Part shown: positions 1-10,137 of the stretch, one piece after another | Position numbering within the stretch: position 1 is the stretch's first letter | Layout of the letters: the number at the start of each line of letters is the position of its first letter | Source of the DNA: DATDCY01 sp031406795 [NCBI: Candidatus Rokuibacteriota bacterium] | GTDB lineage: Bacteria > JAUVQV01 | Assembly: GCA_031406795.1 (NCBI GenBank) | Contig: JANOHV010000215.1 | Coordinates: 1-10,137, forward strand | Reading direction: 5' to 3' | Length of the DNA stretch: 10,137 bases | Made by a program: the position numbers and the translations under genes | Notes under the pieces: generated by a model | The model's database searches: none | What the model was told of the DNA's origin: nothing | The model's input: only the letters and a program-made list of their open reading frames with translations

Positions 1-1
1 T

Positions 2-145
2 GTGGAGATGGTGATGCCCGGGGACAACGTGGAGATCGTGGGCGAGCTGATTTCGCCGATCGCCATGGAGAAGGAACTGCGCTTCGCGATCCGCGAGGGC
101 GGCCGCACCGTCGGTGCCGGCGTCGTCAGCGAGATCATCGAATAG
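2..145 (+). CDS. tuf: Elongation factor Tu, C-terminal end (partial)
   Basis: The window opens inside a reading frame whose last 47 residues are the end of EF-Tu domain 3. The run [16 protein letters not shown] and the terminal [17 protein letters not shown] are near-invariant EF-Tu segments. EF-Tu is the GTPase that brings aminoacyl-tRNA to the ribosome in the cytoplasm, and domain 3 contacts tRNA and EF-Ts. The GTPase domain lies outside the window, so integrity of the whole gene cannot be judged. It ends in TAG, and rpmG follows after a 79-base gap. Many bacteria have two tuf copies. This one sits just upstream of rpmG-trnW-secE-nusG, the position of tufB in E. coli, but one window cannot show whether a second copy exists. 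The family call is certain. Confidence 0.97.
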   Translation: MEMVMPGDNVEIVGELISPIAMEKELRFAIREGGRTVGAGVVSEIIE

Positions 146-162
146 GACCGTTCACGACACGG

Positions 163-182
163 GGACAGATTGAAATCTGTCC
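163..182. repeat. Perfect 8-bp dyad in the tuf-rpmG gap
   Basis: GGACAGAT (163-170) and ATCTGTCC (175-182) are perfect complements around a four-base TGAA loop. No T-run follows, so it does not look like a normal intrinsic terminator. A GGGGACAGAT-type dyad is, from memory, a common dispersed palindrome in many proteobacterial genomes, often near REP-associated transposase genes. Whether this copy belongs to such a family is inference. In tuf mRNA it would form a short stable hairpin 17 bases after the stop codon, where it could protect the 3' end or mark a processing point. Confidence 0.5.
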
Positions 183-209
183 GCGGACGAAGCGGACGAA
201 GCGAACGGG
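183..209 (+). repeat. Short 9-bp tandem repeat upstream of rpmG
   Basis: The unit GCGGACGAA occurs at 183-191 and again at 192-200, followed by a diverged third unit GCGAACGGG at 201-209. It begins right after the perfect dyad and runs into the rpmG ribosome binding site (GGGAG at 213-217). It is probably replication-slippage sequence and has no evident function. It could vary in copy number between strains and thereby alter tuf-rpmG spacing. Confidence 0.45.
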
Positions 210-224
210 AACGGGAGACTGAAG

Positions 225-374
225 ATGCGCGAGAACATTACACTGGCCTGCGTGACGTGCAAGCAACGCAACTACCGCACGAGCAAGAACAAGAAGCTGA
301 CGCCGGGGAAGCTGGAGTTCAAGAAGTTCTGCCCCTTCTGCCGGGCGCACACCCCGCACAAGGAAGGCAAGTAG
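225..374 (+). CDS. rpmG: 50S ribosomal protein L33, zinc-ribbon type
   Basis: This 49-residue protein is a component of the large ribosomal subunit near the E-site. It begins [19 protein letters not shown] and ends in a basic tail. Two CxxC pairs, C9/C12 and C36/C39, form the zinc ribbon, so this is the zinc-binding (C+) form of L33 and not the cysteine-free paralogue that some bacteria use under zinc limitation. The length is normal for the family. The ATG at 225 has a good Shine-Dalgarno sequence, GGGAG at 213-217, with 7 bases of spacing. The gene lies between tuf and tRNA-Trp, with only 18 bases between its stop and the tRNA 5' end, so co-transcription and excision of the tRNA from the same transcript is likely. 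Confidence 0.96.
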   Translation: MRENITLACVTCKQRNYRTSKNKKLTPGKLEFKKFCPFCRAHTPHKEGK

Positions 375-392
375 CTTTCAATGGGAAGTCAC

Positions 393-469
393 AGGCCAGT
401 AGCTCTAATGGCTAGAGCAGCGGACTCCAAATCCGCGGGTTGGGGGTTCGAATCCCTCCTGGCCTGCCA
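393..469 (+). tRNA. trnW: tRNA-Trp (anticodon CCA)
   Basis: A full cloverleaf can be drawn. The acceptor stem is AGGCCAG (393-399) with CTGGCCT (459-465). The D stem is GCTC/GAGC (402-405/415-418). The anticodon stem is GCGGA/TCCGC (420-424/432-436) around the loop CTCCAAA, with anticodon CCA at 427-429. The T stem is GGGGG/CCCTC (442-446/454-458, one G-U pair) around TTCGAAT. The discriminator is G466 and the 3' CCA is encoded (467-469). A CCA anticodon with a G discriminator is diagnostic of bacterial tRNA-Trp. It lies between rpmG and secE with no visible promoter or terminator of its own, so it is probably cut out of a longer transcript by RNase P and 3' nucleases. Confidence 0.98.
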
Positions 470-480
470 GGTTTGGCAGG
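463..480 (+). other. Hairpin overlapping the tRNA-Trp 3' end
   Basis: CCTGCCA (463-469), the last seven bases of the mature tRNA including its CCA, is perfectly complementary to TGGCAGG (474-480), with GGTT between them. In the precursor this 7-bp hairpin competes with the 3' half of the acceptor stem. It could act as a signal or barrier for 3' processing, or it may simply be the remains of a duplicated tRNA end. No T-run follows. The rest of the gap up to secE (481-557) is GC-rich and holds only small hairpins, for example GCCGC/GCGGC at 511-523. Confidence 0.4.
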
Positions 481-557
481 GGGCCGGCCGCTAACCGGGC
501 GGCGACCCGTGCCGCTGCGCGGCGCGGAGAGCCAGCCCGAGACGGGACGAGACGCAG

Positions 558-743
558 ATGCTGCAGAAGATCCAGGAATTTTTTCGGGAAGTGAGCGTCG
601 AACTGAAGAAGGTCAGCTGGCCCACGCGCCAGCAGACGATGAACGCCACGGTGGTCGTGATCACCGTTTCCTTCGTCGTCGCCTTCTTTCTCGGGATCGT
701 GGACGTCGTCCTCGCCCGGGTCGTCGGCTCCATGATGAAGTAG
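558..743 (+). CDS. secE: Preprotein translocase subunit SecE
   Basis: This 61-residue protein is the small essential subunit of the SecYEG translocon in the inner membrane, where it clamps SecY. The cytoplasmic amphipathic helix carries the family signature around FFREVSVELKKVSWPTRQQT (residues 8-27). A single transmembrane helix follows at about residues 29-53 (TVVVITVSFVVAFFLGIVDV). This is the usual short single-span form, unlike the three-span E. coli protein. The ATG at 558 has only a weak ribosome binding site (GAG-containing GACGAGACGCAG directly upstream), but an earlier start would go against the family length. nusG follows after 37 bases, the classic secE-nusG pair. Confidence 0.95.
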   Translation: MLQKIQEFFREVSVELKKVSWPTRQQTMNATVVVITVSFVVAFFLGIVDVVLARVVGSMMK

Positions 744-780
744 GCCGGACGCGGCCCGGGACAGACAGCGGGGGACCCGA

Positions 781-1332
781 ATGAGCGAAGCGGTGAGCAC
801 GGCGGCGGAGCAGCGCTGGTACGTTATCCACACCTACTCCGGCTATGAGGCCAAGGTGCGCGAGAGTCTGATCGAGCGCATGGCAGCCGTCGGCTGGGCG
901 GAGAAGATTTCCGAGATCCTGGTGCCGTCGGAGGAGATTGTCGAGCTCAAGAAGGGCAAGCGACGCGTCTCCGAGCGCAAGATCTTCCCCGGCTACATCC
1001 TCGTCAAGATGGAGCTCAACGACGAGACCTGGCACCTGGTGCAGGAGACCCCGCGCATCACCGGGTTTGTCGGCGGGCGGACCCACCCGACGCCGCTCTC
1101 GGAGGCCGAGGTCGAGGAGATCATCAAGGCGACGAGCGCCGAGGAAGGTCCGCGCCCGCGGGTCCGGTTCCACATCGGCGAGAGCGTCCGGATCACCGAC
1201 GGGCCGTTCACGAACTTCAACGGCGTGGTCGACACCGCCAACGAGGAACGCGGCAAGCTCCGGGTCATGGTCAGCATTTTCGGTCGGTCGACGCCGGTCG
1301 AGTTGGATTACCTGCAGGTGGAGCGGGTCTGA
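781..1332 (+). CDS. nusG: Transcription termination/antitermination protein NusG
   Basis: This 183-residue elongation factor binds the clamp of RNA polymerase, suppresses pausing, and links polymerase to Rho or to ribosomal protein S10. The N-terminal NGN domain starts at about residue 11 with QRWYVIHTYSGYEAKV and contains the conserved KIFPGYILVKM segment (residues 67-77). The C-terminal KOW domain (about 130-183) has the typical GESVRITDGPF start and ends LDYLQVERV. Length and domain order are standard, with no inserted domain. A Shine-Dalgarno sequence, GGGGGA at 770-775, is 5 bases from the ATG. It lies 37 bases after secE and 31 bases before rplK, and is presumably co-transcribed with both. 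Confidence 0.98.
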   Translation: MSEAVSTAAEQRWYVIHTYSGYEAKVRESLIERMAAVGWAEKISEILVPSEEIVELKKGKRRVSERKIFPGYILVKMELNDETWHLVQETPRITGFVGGRTHPTPLSEAEVEEIIKATSAEEGPRPRVRFHIGESVRITDGPFTNFNGVVDTANEERGKLRVMVSIFGRSTPVELDYLQVERV

Positions 1333-1363
1333 CCCGCGACCGTAGAACGAGAGGGTAGATGCG

Positions 1364-1786
1364 ATGGCGAAGAAAGAGATGGCCAAGATCAAGCTTCAGC
1401 TCAACGCGGGCAAGGCGAACCCCTCGCCCCCGGTCGGGCCGGCCCTGTCCCAGCACGGGGTCAATATCATGGAATTCTGCAAGGCCTTCAACGCGGCGAC
1501 GGCCAAGGAAGAGGGGATGGTCATCCCGGTGATCATCACGGTCTACTCCGACCGCTCCTTCTCGTTCATCCAGAAGACCCCGCCCGCGTCCGTGCTGCTC
1601 AAGAAGGCGGCGGGACTCGTCAAGGGCTCGGGGACGACCGGCCGCGAGAAGGTCGGGGCCGTCACGAAGAAGCAGGTCGAGGAGATCGCCCGGCTCAAGC
1701 TCCCGGATCTGAACGCCAAGGACTTGGCCGGCGCGATCAACACGATCTCGGGCACGGCGCGCAGCATGGGGCTGGACATCAACTAA
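1364..1786 (+). CDS. rplK: 50S ribosomal protein L11
   Basis: This 140-residue protein forms the base of the L7/L12 stalk on the large subunit, binds the GTPase-associated region of 23S rRNA, and is needed for RelA-dependent (p)ppGpp signalling and thiostrepton binding. The N-terminal domain carries the proline-rich conserved stretch [20 protein letters not shown] (residues 17-36). The C-terminal rRNA-binding domain ends with the signature GTARSMGL (130-137). The length matches the family. GAGGG at 1351-1355 lies 8 bases before the ATG. An out-of-frame ATG at 1359 is ignored. I see no room for a long L1-binding operator in the 31-base gap from nusG, so any L1 feedback would have to act inside nusG mRNA or elsewhere. 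Confidence 0.98.
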   Translation: MAKKEMAKIKLQLNAGKANPSPPVGPALSQHGVNIMEFCKAFNAATAKEEGMVIPVIITVYSDRSFSFIQKTPPASVLLKKAAGLVKGSGTTGREKVGAVTKKQVEEIARLKLPDLNAKDLAGAINTISGTARSMGLDIN

Positions 1787-1798
1787 CGACGCGCACCA

Positions 1799-1841
1799 CG
1801 GTAGGAGCCTGCGGCTGACCGCCGGGGCGCTTGCACTACCG
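1799..1841 (+). other. Possible stem-loop in the rplK-rplA gap
   Basis: CGGTAG (1799-1804) is complementary to CTACCG (1836-1841), enclosing a smaller hairpin GCGG/CCGC (1811-1814/1819-1822) with a CTGA loop. The outer stem ends where the rplA Shine-Dalgarno sequence begins (AAGGAG at 1843-1848), so it could modulate rplA translation. No known regulatory RNA family is recognised. It may be chance pairing in GC-rich sequence. Confidence 0.25.
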
Positions 1842-1853
1842 GAAGGAGAACCG

Positions 1854-2549
1854 ATGGCACGGCACGGCAAGAAGTACCGCAAGGCCCTCGAGGGGGTTGA
1901 CCGCACGAAGCGCTACGGGCTCGACGAGGCCGTGACGCTCGTCCGGAGCCTCTCCTACGCCAAGTACGACGAGGCGGTCGAGATTTCGGTCCGGCTCGGG
2001 ATCGACGCGAAGAAGACCGACCAGCTCGTGCGCGGCTCGGTCGTGCTGCCGCACGGCCTGGGCAAGCAGGTGCGCGTTCTGGTCTTCGCCAAGGGCGAGA
2101 AGGCCAACGAAGCCCGCGACGCCGGCGCCGACGCGTACGGCGGCGACGAGCTCGTCGAGAAGATCCAGGGCGGCTGGATGGATTTCGACAAGGTCATCGC
2201 GACCCCCGACATGATGGGTCAGGTCGGCCGGCTCGGCAAGGTGCTCGGCCCGCGCGGCCTGATGCCCAACCCGAAACTCGGCACGGTGACCTTCGACGTC
2301 GCCCGCGCGATCCAGGAAGTGAAGGCCGGTCGCGCCGAGTACCGGGCCGAGAAGTCCGGTATCGTCCAGGCCGCGGTCGGCCGCAAGTCCTTCGAGGCGC
2401 CGCTGCTGCTGGAGAACATCCGGGCGCTGATGGGCAGCATCATCAAGGCCAAGCCGGCCACCAGCAAGGGGCACTATCTCAAGAGCGTCACCCTCTCGAC
2501 GACCATCGGTCCCGGGGTGAAACTCGACGTCGGGCAGTTCGGGAGCTGA
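1854..2549 (+). CDS. rplA: 50S ribosomal protein L1
   Basis: This 231-residue protein forms the mobile L1 stalk that guides release of E-site tRNA. In many bacteria it also represses its own operon by binding mRNA that mimics its 23S rRNA site. It begins [17 protein letters not shown] and carries the L1 signature [14 protein letters not shown] at residues 132-145 in the second domain. It ends with the typical [16 protein letters not shown] segment. The length is normal and there is no frameshift. The ATG at 1854 has a strong Shine-Dalgarno sequence, AAGGAG at 1843-1848, with 5 bases of spacing. It lies 67 bases after rplK and 221 bases before rplJ. The latter is a long gap that holds leader structures described separately. 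Confidence 0.98.
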   Translation: MARHGKKYRKALEGVDRTKRYGLDEAVTLVRSLSYAKYDEAVEISVRLGIDAKKTDQLVRGSVVLPHGLGKQVRVLVFAKGEKANEARDAGADAYGGDELVEKIQGGWMDFDKVIATPDMMGQVGRLGKVLGPRGLMPNPKLGTVTFDVARAIQEVKAGRAEYRAEKSGIVQAAVGRKSFEAPLLLENIRALMGSIIKAKPATSKGHYLKSVTLSTTIGPGVKLDVGQFGS

Positions 2550-2561
2550 CGGCTCCCGTTT
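2540..2561 (+). terminator. Hairpin across the rplA stop codon
   Basis: CGGGAGC (2540-2546) pairs perfectly with GCTCCCG (2552-2558) around TGACG, and the rplA stop codon TGA occupies 2547-2549 in the loop. Only three T residues follow (2559-2561), so it is at best a weak or partial terminator. It may instead be a 3'-end stabiliser or processing hairpin that separates rplKA from rplJL mRNA. Ribosomes finishing rplA would melt it. Confidence 0.25.
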
Positions 2562-2570
2562 GGGGCAGTA

Positions 2571-2663
2571 CGGCACGTGACGGAGGATTGAATACGCCTG
2601 AGGAGTCACAGACAGCAGGTCTTCCCCTGGGGGGGAGGATAATGGCACGGTCCCGACGTGCCG
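2571..2663 (+). promoter_or_regulatory. Probable L10-type autoregulatory leader of rplJL
   Basis: In many bacteria the mRNA before rplJ binds the L10-(L12)4 complex and shuts down its own translation. Here CGGCACGT (2571-2578) is perfectly complementary to ACGTGCCG (2656-2663) and could close a multi-branched domain. Inside it, GTGAC/GTCAC (2577-2581/2605-2609) and CTTCCCC/GGGGAGG (2621-2627/2632-2638, one G-U) could form two arms. Between the arms is AGACAGCAGGT (2610-2620), which resembles the conserved purine-rich L10-binding segment as I remember it. GGCACG at 2644-2649 can pair with the same CGTGCC (2657-2662) as the closing stem, giving two mutually exclusive folds. The complementarity is seen directly. 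The family assignment is inference from position and resemblance. Confidence 0.5.
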
Positions 2664-2767
2664 CCCGCCGAGACGAGCAGAAGGCGATGCAGCACCTTCT
2701 TGATTCGATCAGTGATTATCCCTGGCAGGGAGACTCCGGCCGATCTTTCCAGGGAAAGGGGGAATAG
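2642..2767 (+). CDS. Possible 41-residue leader peptide before rplJ
   Basis: An ATG at 2642 opens a 41-codon frame ending in TAG at 2765-2767, three bases before the rplJ ATG. The peptide starts MARSRRAARRDEQKAMQHLL, with an arginine-rich N-terminus, and its second half is polar. A strong GGGGGAGG (2631-2638) lies upstream, though spacing to the ATG is short at about 3 bases. That purine tract is also one arm of the leader hairpin at 2621-2638, so translation and folding would compete. Only about 60% of its third codon positions are G or C, clearly lower than in the neighbouring ribosomal genes, which argues against a conserved protein. I do not recognise it. It may be a coupling or leader ORF, or chance. 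Confidence 0.2.
   Translation: MARSRRAARRDEQKAMQHLLDSISDYPWQGDSGRSFQGKGE
2719..2763 (+). promoter_or_regulatory. Alternative hairpins around the rplJ ribosome binding site
   Basis: The rplJ Shine-Dalgarno tract GGGGGA (2758-2763) lies 7 bases before the ATG. Directly upstream, CTTTCC (2745-2750) can pair with GGAAAG (2753-2758), which touches its first base. Alternatively TCCCTGG (2719-2725) pairs perfectly with CCAGGGA (2749-2755), and TCCCT/AGGGA (2719-2723/2727-2731) is a third local option. These competing helices could set access of ribosomes to rplJ. No protein partner can be read from the sequence. Confidence 0.3.
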
Positions 2768-2770
2768 CCA

Positions 2771-3298
2771 ATGAAGCGTCAGGAAAAAATCGATTTGGTG
2801 CAAAAGTACCAGGCCGAGTTCGCGAAGCGGCCGAACGTCTTCGTGGCCGAGTACCGCGGCATGACCGTGGAGCAGATCACCGAGTTGCGGGTCAAGCTGC
2901 GCAAGGCCGACGGCGGCATGAAGGTTCTGAAGAACACCTTCCTGCGTCGTGCCGTGGCGGGGACGGACAAGTCCGGGCTCGCCACGATCTCGAAGGGCCC
3001 GAACGCGGTCATCCTTGCGAACAACGATTTCGTCGAGCTCGTCAAGGTGCTGACCGCGACGGACAAGGAGATCGAGGCGTTCAAGCTCAAGGGTGGCGTG
3101 GTGTTCGGCAAGCCGGTCACGCCCGCCGAGATCCGGCAGATCGCCGATCTGCCGCCGCGCGCCGTGCTGCTCGCGCGCGCCGTGGGCAGCCTGGCCAGCC
3201 CGTTGCGCGGGTTCTTGACCGTGTGCCAGGGCAATGCCCGCAAGCTGGTCTACGTGCTCGAAGCACTCCGGAAGTCGAAGGAGCAGGCCGCGGCCTGA
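2771..3298 (+). CDS. rplJ: 50S ribosomal protein L10
   Basis: This 175-residue protein is the stalk scaffold. Its N-terminal domain binds 23S rRNA beside L11, and its C-terminal helix carries the L7/L12 dimers. Conserved N-terminal segments are visible: VFVAEYRGMTVEQITELRVK at about residues 23-42 and MKVLKNTFLRRAV at 50-62. The C-terminal LVYVLEALRKSKEQAAA is the L12-binding helix end. Length is normal. The start is fixed by the usual MKRQEKIDLV beginning and by GGGGGA 7 bases upstream. It follows the long structured leader, the expected site of feedback by the L10-L12 complex, and precedes rplL by 84 bases. Confidence 0.98.
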   Translation: MKRQEKIDLVQKYQAEFAKRPNVFVAEYRGMTVEQITELRVKLRKADGGMKVLKNTFLRRAVAGTDKSGLATISKGPNAVILANNDFVELVKVLTATDKEIEAFKLKGGVVFGKPVTPAEIRQIADLPPRAVLLARAVGSLASPLRGFLTVCQGNARKLVYVLEALRKSKEQAAA

Positions 3299-3331
3299 TC
3301 CGTCCGGCCCCGGAGAGGATTGAACTGAAAC

Positions 3332-3359
3332 CGGCGCCGGCCCGGAAGGGCGGCCGCCG
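3332..3359 (+). other. GC-rich hairpin in the rplJ-rplL gap
   Basis: Positions 3332-3343 and 3348-3359 pair in 10 of 12 positions around a GGAA loop, giving a very stable hairpin between rplJ and rplL. It is followed by A-rich sequence and the rplL Shine-Dalgarno sequence (AAAGGGAG at 3366-3373), not by a T-run, so it is not a terminator. It could keep the rplL start region free of other structure or block 3'-5' decay, which would suit the several-fold excess of L12 needed over L10. Confidence 0.3.
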
Positions 3360-3382
3360 AAACTGAAAGGGAGACTACTGAC

Positions 3383-3760
3383 ATGTCCGACATCACCAAG
3401 GAGCAGGTCGTTACCTTCATCGAGAACATGACCGTCCTGCAGCTCGCGGCCTTCGTCAAGGAGCTCGAGGAGAAGTTCGGCGTCTCCGCCGCCGCCCCGG
3501 TCGGTGCCGTCGCCGCAGCCGGCCCGGCGGCCGCGGTCGCCGAGGAGCAGACCGAGTTCGACGTCATCCTCACGGGCGTCGGCCCGGAGAAGATCAAGGT
3601 CATCAAGGAGATCCGCACCCTGACCGGTCTCGGCCTCAAGGAAGCCAAGGCCGTCGTCGACGAGGCCCCCAAGCCCGTCAAGGAGAAGGTCTCCAAGGAA
3701 GAGGCCGACAACATCCGCAAGGTCCTCGAGGCCGCTGGCGCCACAGTGCAGGTCAAGTAA
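3383..3760 (+). CDS. rplL: 50S ribosomal protein L7/L12
   Basis: This 125-residue acidic stalk protein is present as two or three dimers per ribosome and recruits and activates translational GTPases. The N-terminal dimerisation and L10-binding domain covers residues 1-33 ([20 protein letters not shown] onward). An alanine-rich flexible hinge follows at about 34-53. The C-terminal factor-binding domain (54-125) contains [20 protein letters not shown], the helix that contacts EF-Tu and EF-G. Length and domain order are standard. AAAGGGAG at 3366-3373 lies 9 bases before the ATG. It is followed by an unusually long 219-base gap before rpoB that carries a hairpin and a repeat element. In E. coli this junction holds a transcription attenuator and an RNase III site. 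Confidence 0.98.
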   Translation: MSDITKEQVVTFIENMTVLQLAAFVKELEEKFGVSAAAPVGAVAAAGPAAAVAEEQTEFDVILTGVGPEKIKVIKEIRTLTGLGLKEAKAVVDEAPKPVKEKVSKEEADNIRKVLEAAGATVQVK

Positions 3761-3791
3761 CGGGTGCGGGGCTCGACGAATTTGGGTCCGT

Positions 3792-3817
3792 CCAGGAAAG
3801 CTGTGAGATATTCCTGG
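3792..3817 (+). other. Stem-loop after rplL
   Basis: CCAGGAA (3792-3798) pairs perfectly with TTCCTGG (3811-3817) around a 12-base loop that is AT-richer than its surroundings. No T-run follows. Its position 31 bases after the rplL stop matches where E. coli has attenuation and RNase III processing between rplL and rpoB, so it is a candidate processing hairpin. That role is inference. Confidence 0.35.
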
Positions 3818-3828
3818 GTATCCCGACG

Positions 3829-3956
3829 TTGACGCGCTCGATAAGGTCCCAGGTGCAAGGCGCCCGAGCCTTGAGGAATGAAGCGCACTTGGTGTGCGCC
3901 GCAGTGACGAATGGCGAAGGGCAACGCAGCAGATGGGGCCTTAGCGAGTGCGTCAA
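3829..3956 (-). repeat. MITE-like repeat, copy A, in the rplL-rpoB gap
   Basis: This 128-bp element is bounded by 28-bp imperfect terminal inverted repeats: 3829-3856 (starting TTGACGCGCTCGATAAGG) and 3929-3956 (reverse complement starting TTGACGCACTCGCTAAGG). They match in 23 of 28 positions. The middle has a perfect hairpin, GCGCAC/GTGCGC (3883-3888/3894-3899), with a TTGGT loop. The text CAGGTGCAAGGCGC, GAGGAATGA, GCCGCAGTGACGA and GGGCAACGCAGCAGATGG resembles, from memory, a repeat dispersed in intergenic regions of Geobacter and related deltaproteobacteria. A second copy lies in opposite orientation after rpoB (8107-8254). Strand '-' marks orientation relative to that copy. No target-site duplication or coding capacity is visible. 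The right end lies 12 bases before the rpoB ribosome binding site. Confidence 0.72.
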
Positions 3957-3968
3957 GCAACCGTGAGC

Positions 3969-3974
3969 GAGGGA
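3969..3974 (+). promoter_or_regulatory. Ribosome binding site that sets the rpoB start
   Basis: GAGGGA lies 5 bases before the ATG at 3980. The alternative in-frame ATG at 3911 has no purine-rich sequence upstream and sits inside repeat element A. The site therefore favours 3980. Confidence 0.75.
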
Positions 3975-3979
3975 ACGCA

Positions 3980-10137
<6,158 letters not shown>

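Noticed and set aside
1333-1363. L1 repressor-binding site before rplK
   Set aside because: The gap is only 31 bases and shows no stem-loop resembling the L1 rRNA site.
3782-3812. Possible sigma-70 promoter TTGGGT ... GATATT upstream of rpoB
   Set aside because: The matches to the -35 and -10 boxes are partial and the spacing is about 19 bases. It overlaps the 3792-3817 stem-loop. The evidence is not strong enough to call a promoter.
3829-3846. TTGACG followed by TAAGGT as promoter boxes
   Set aside because: The spacing is only 7 bases, and both motifs are part of the terminal inverted repeat.
3911-3979. N-terminal extension of RpoB from the in-frame ATG at 3911
   Set aside because: There is no ribosome binding site upstream, the sequence belongs to repeat copy A, and the encoded 23 residues do not resemble RpoB. 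GAGGGA before 3980 and the alignment favour the shorter form.

Overview
This window is an ordinary, highly conserved bacterial chromosomal block that encodes translation and transcription machinery. In order, all on the + strand, it holds: the last 47 codons of tuf (EF-Tu), rpmG (L33), tRNA-Trp(CCA), secE, nusG, rplK (L11), rplA (L1), rplJ (L10), rplL (L7/L12), rpoB, and the first 612 codons of rpoC, which runs off the right edge. No cargo, defence, CRISPR or transposase gene is visible. The DNA is GC-rich with strongly GC-ending codons.

The layout tuf-rpmG-trnW-secE-nusG-rplKAJL-rpoBC, a RpoB of about 1376 residues, and RpoC/RpoB sequences resembling those of Geobacter/Desulfuromonas relatives suggest a high-GC deltaproteobacterium in the broad sense (Desulfobacterota/Desulfuromonadota). 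This placement is from memory of the families and is tentative.

Region by region: 1-560 is the end of EF-Tu, a short gap with a perfect dyad and 9-bp tandem repeats, the zinc-ribbon form of L33, and a tRNA-Trp followed at once by a hairpin that pairs with its own 3' end. 558-1332 is secE-nusG (Sec translocon subunit and elongation factor). 1364-3760 is the L11-L1-L10-L12 set of ribosomal stalk genes. The 221-base rplA-rplJ gap looks like an L10-type autoregulatory leader with mutually exclusive pairings, and it also contains a short reading frame that stops 3 bases before rplJ. 3761-3979 and 8111-8299 are unusually long gaps on either side of rpoB. 3980-10137 is rpoB and the start of rpoC.

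The most interesting signal is non-coding. The gaps before and after rpoB each carry a copy of the same roughly 130-150 bp element with 28-bp imperfect terminal inverted repeats, in opposite orientations. The arms differ between the copies but match within each copy at several positions, which is the pattern of compensatory change expected of a folded structure. The right-hand copy includes the rpoB stop codon. I take these as a MITE-like interspersed repeat family that may now form mRNA processing hairpins around rpoB.

Two start sites differ from a naive reading. RpoB most likely starts at 3980 rather than at the in-frame ATG at 3911, and RpoC most likely starts at TTG 8300 rather than ATG 8285. 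The RpoC choice gives zinc and catalytic residue numbers identical to those of E. coli.
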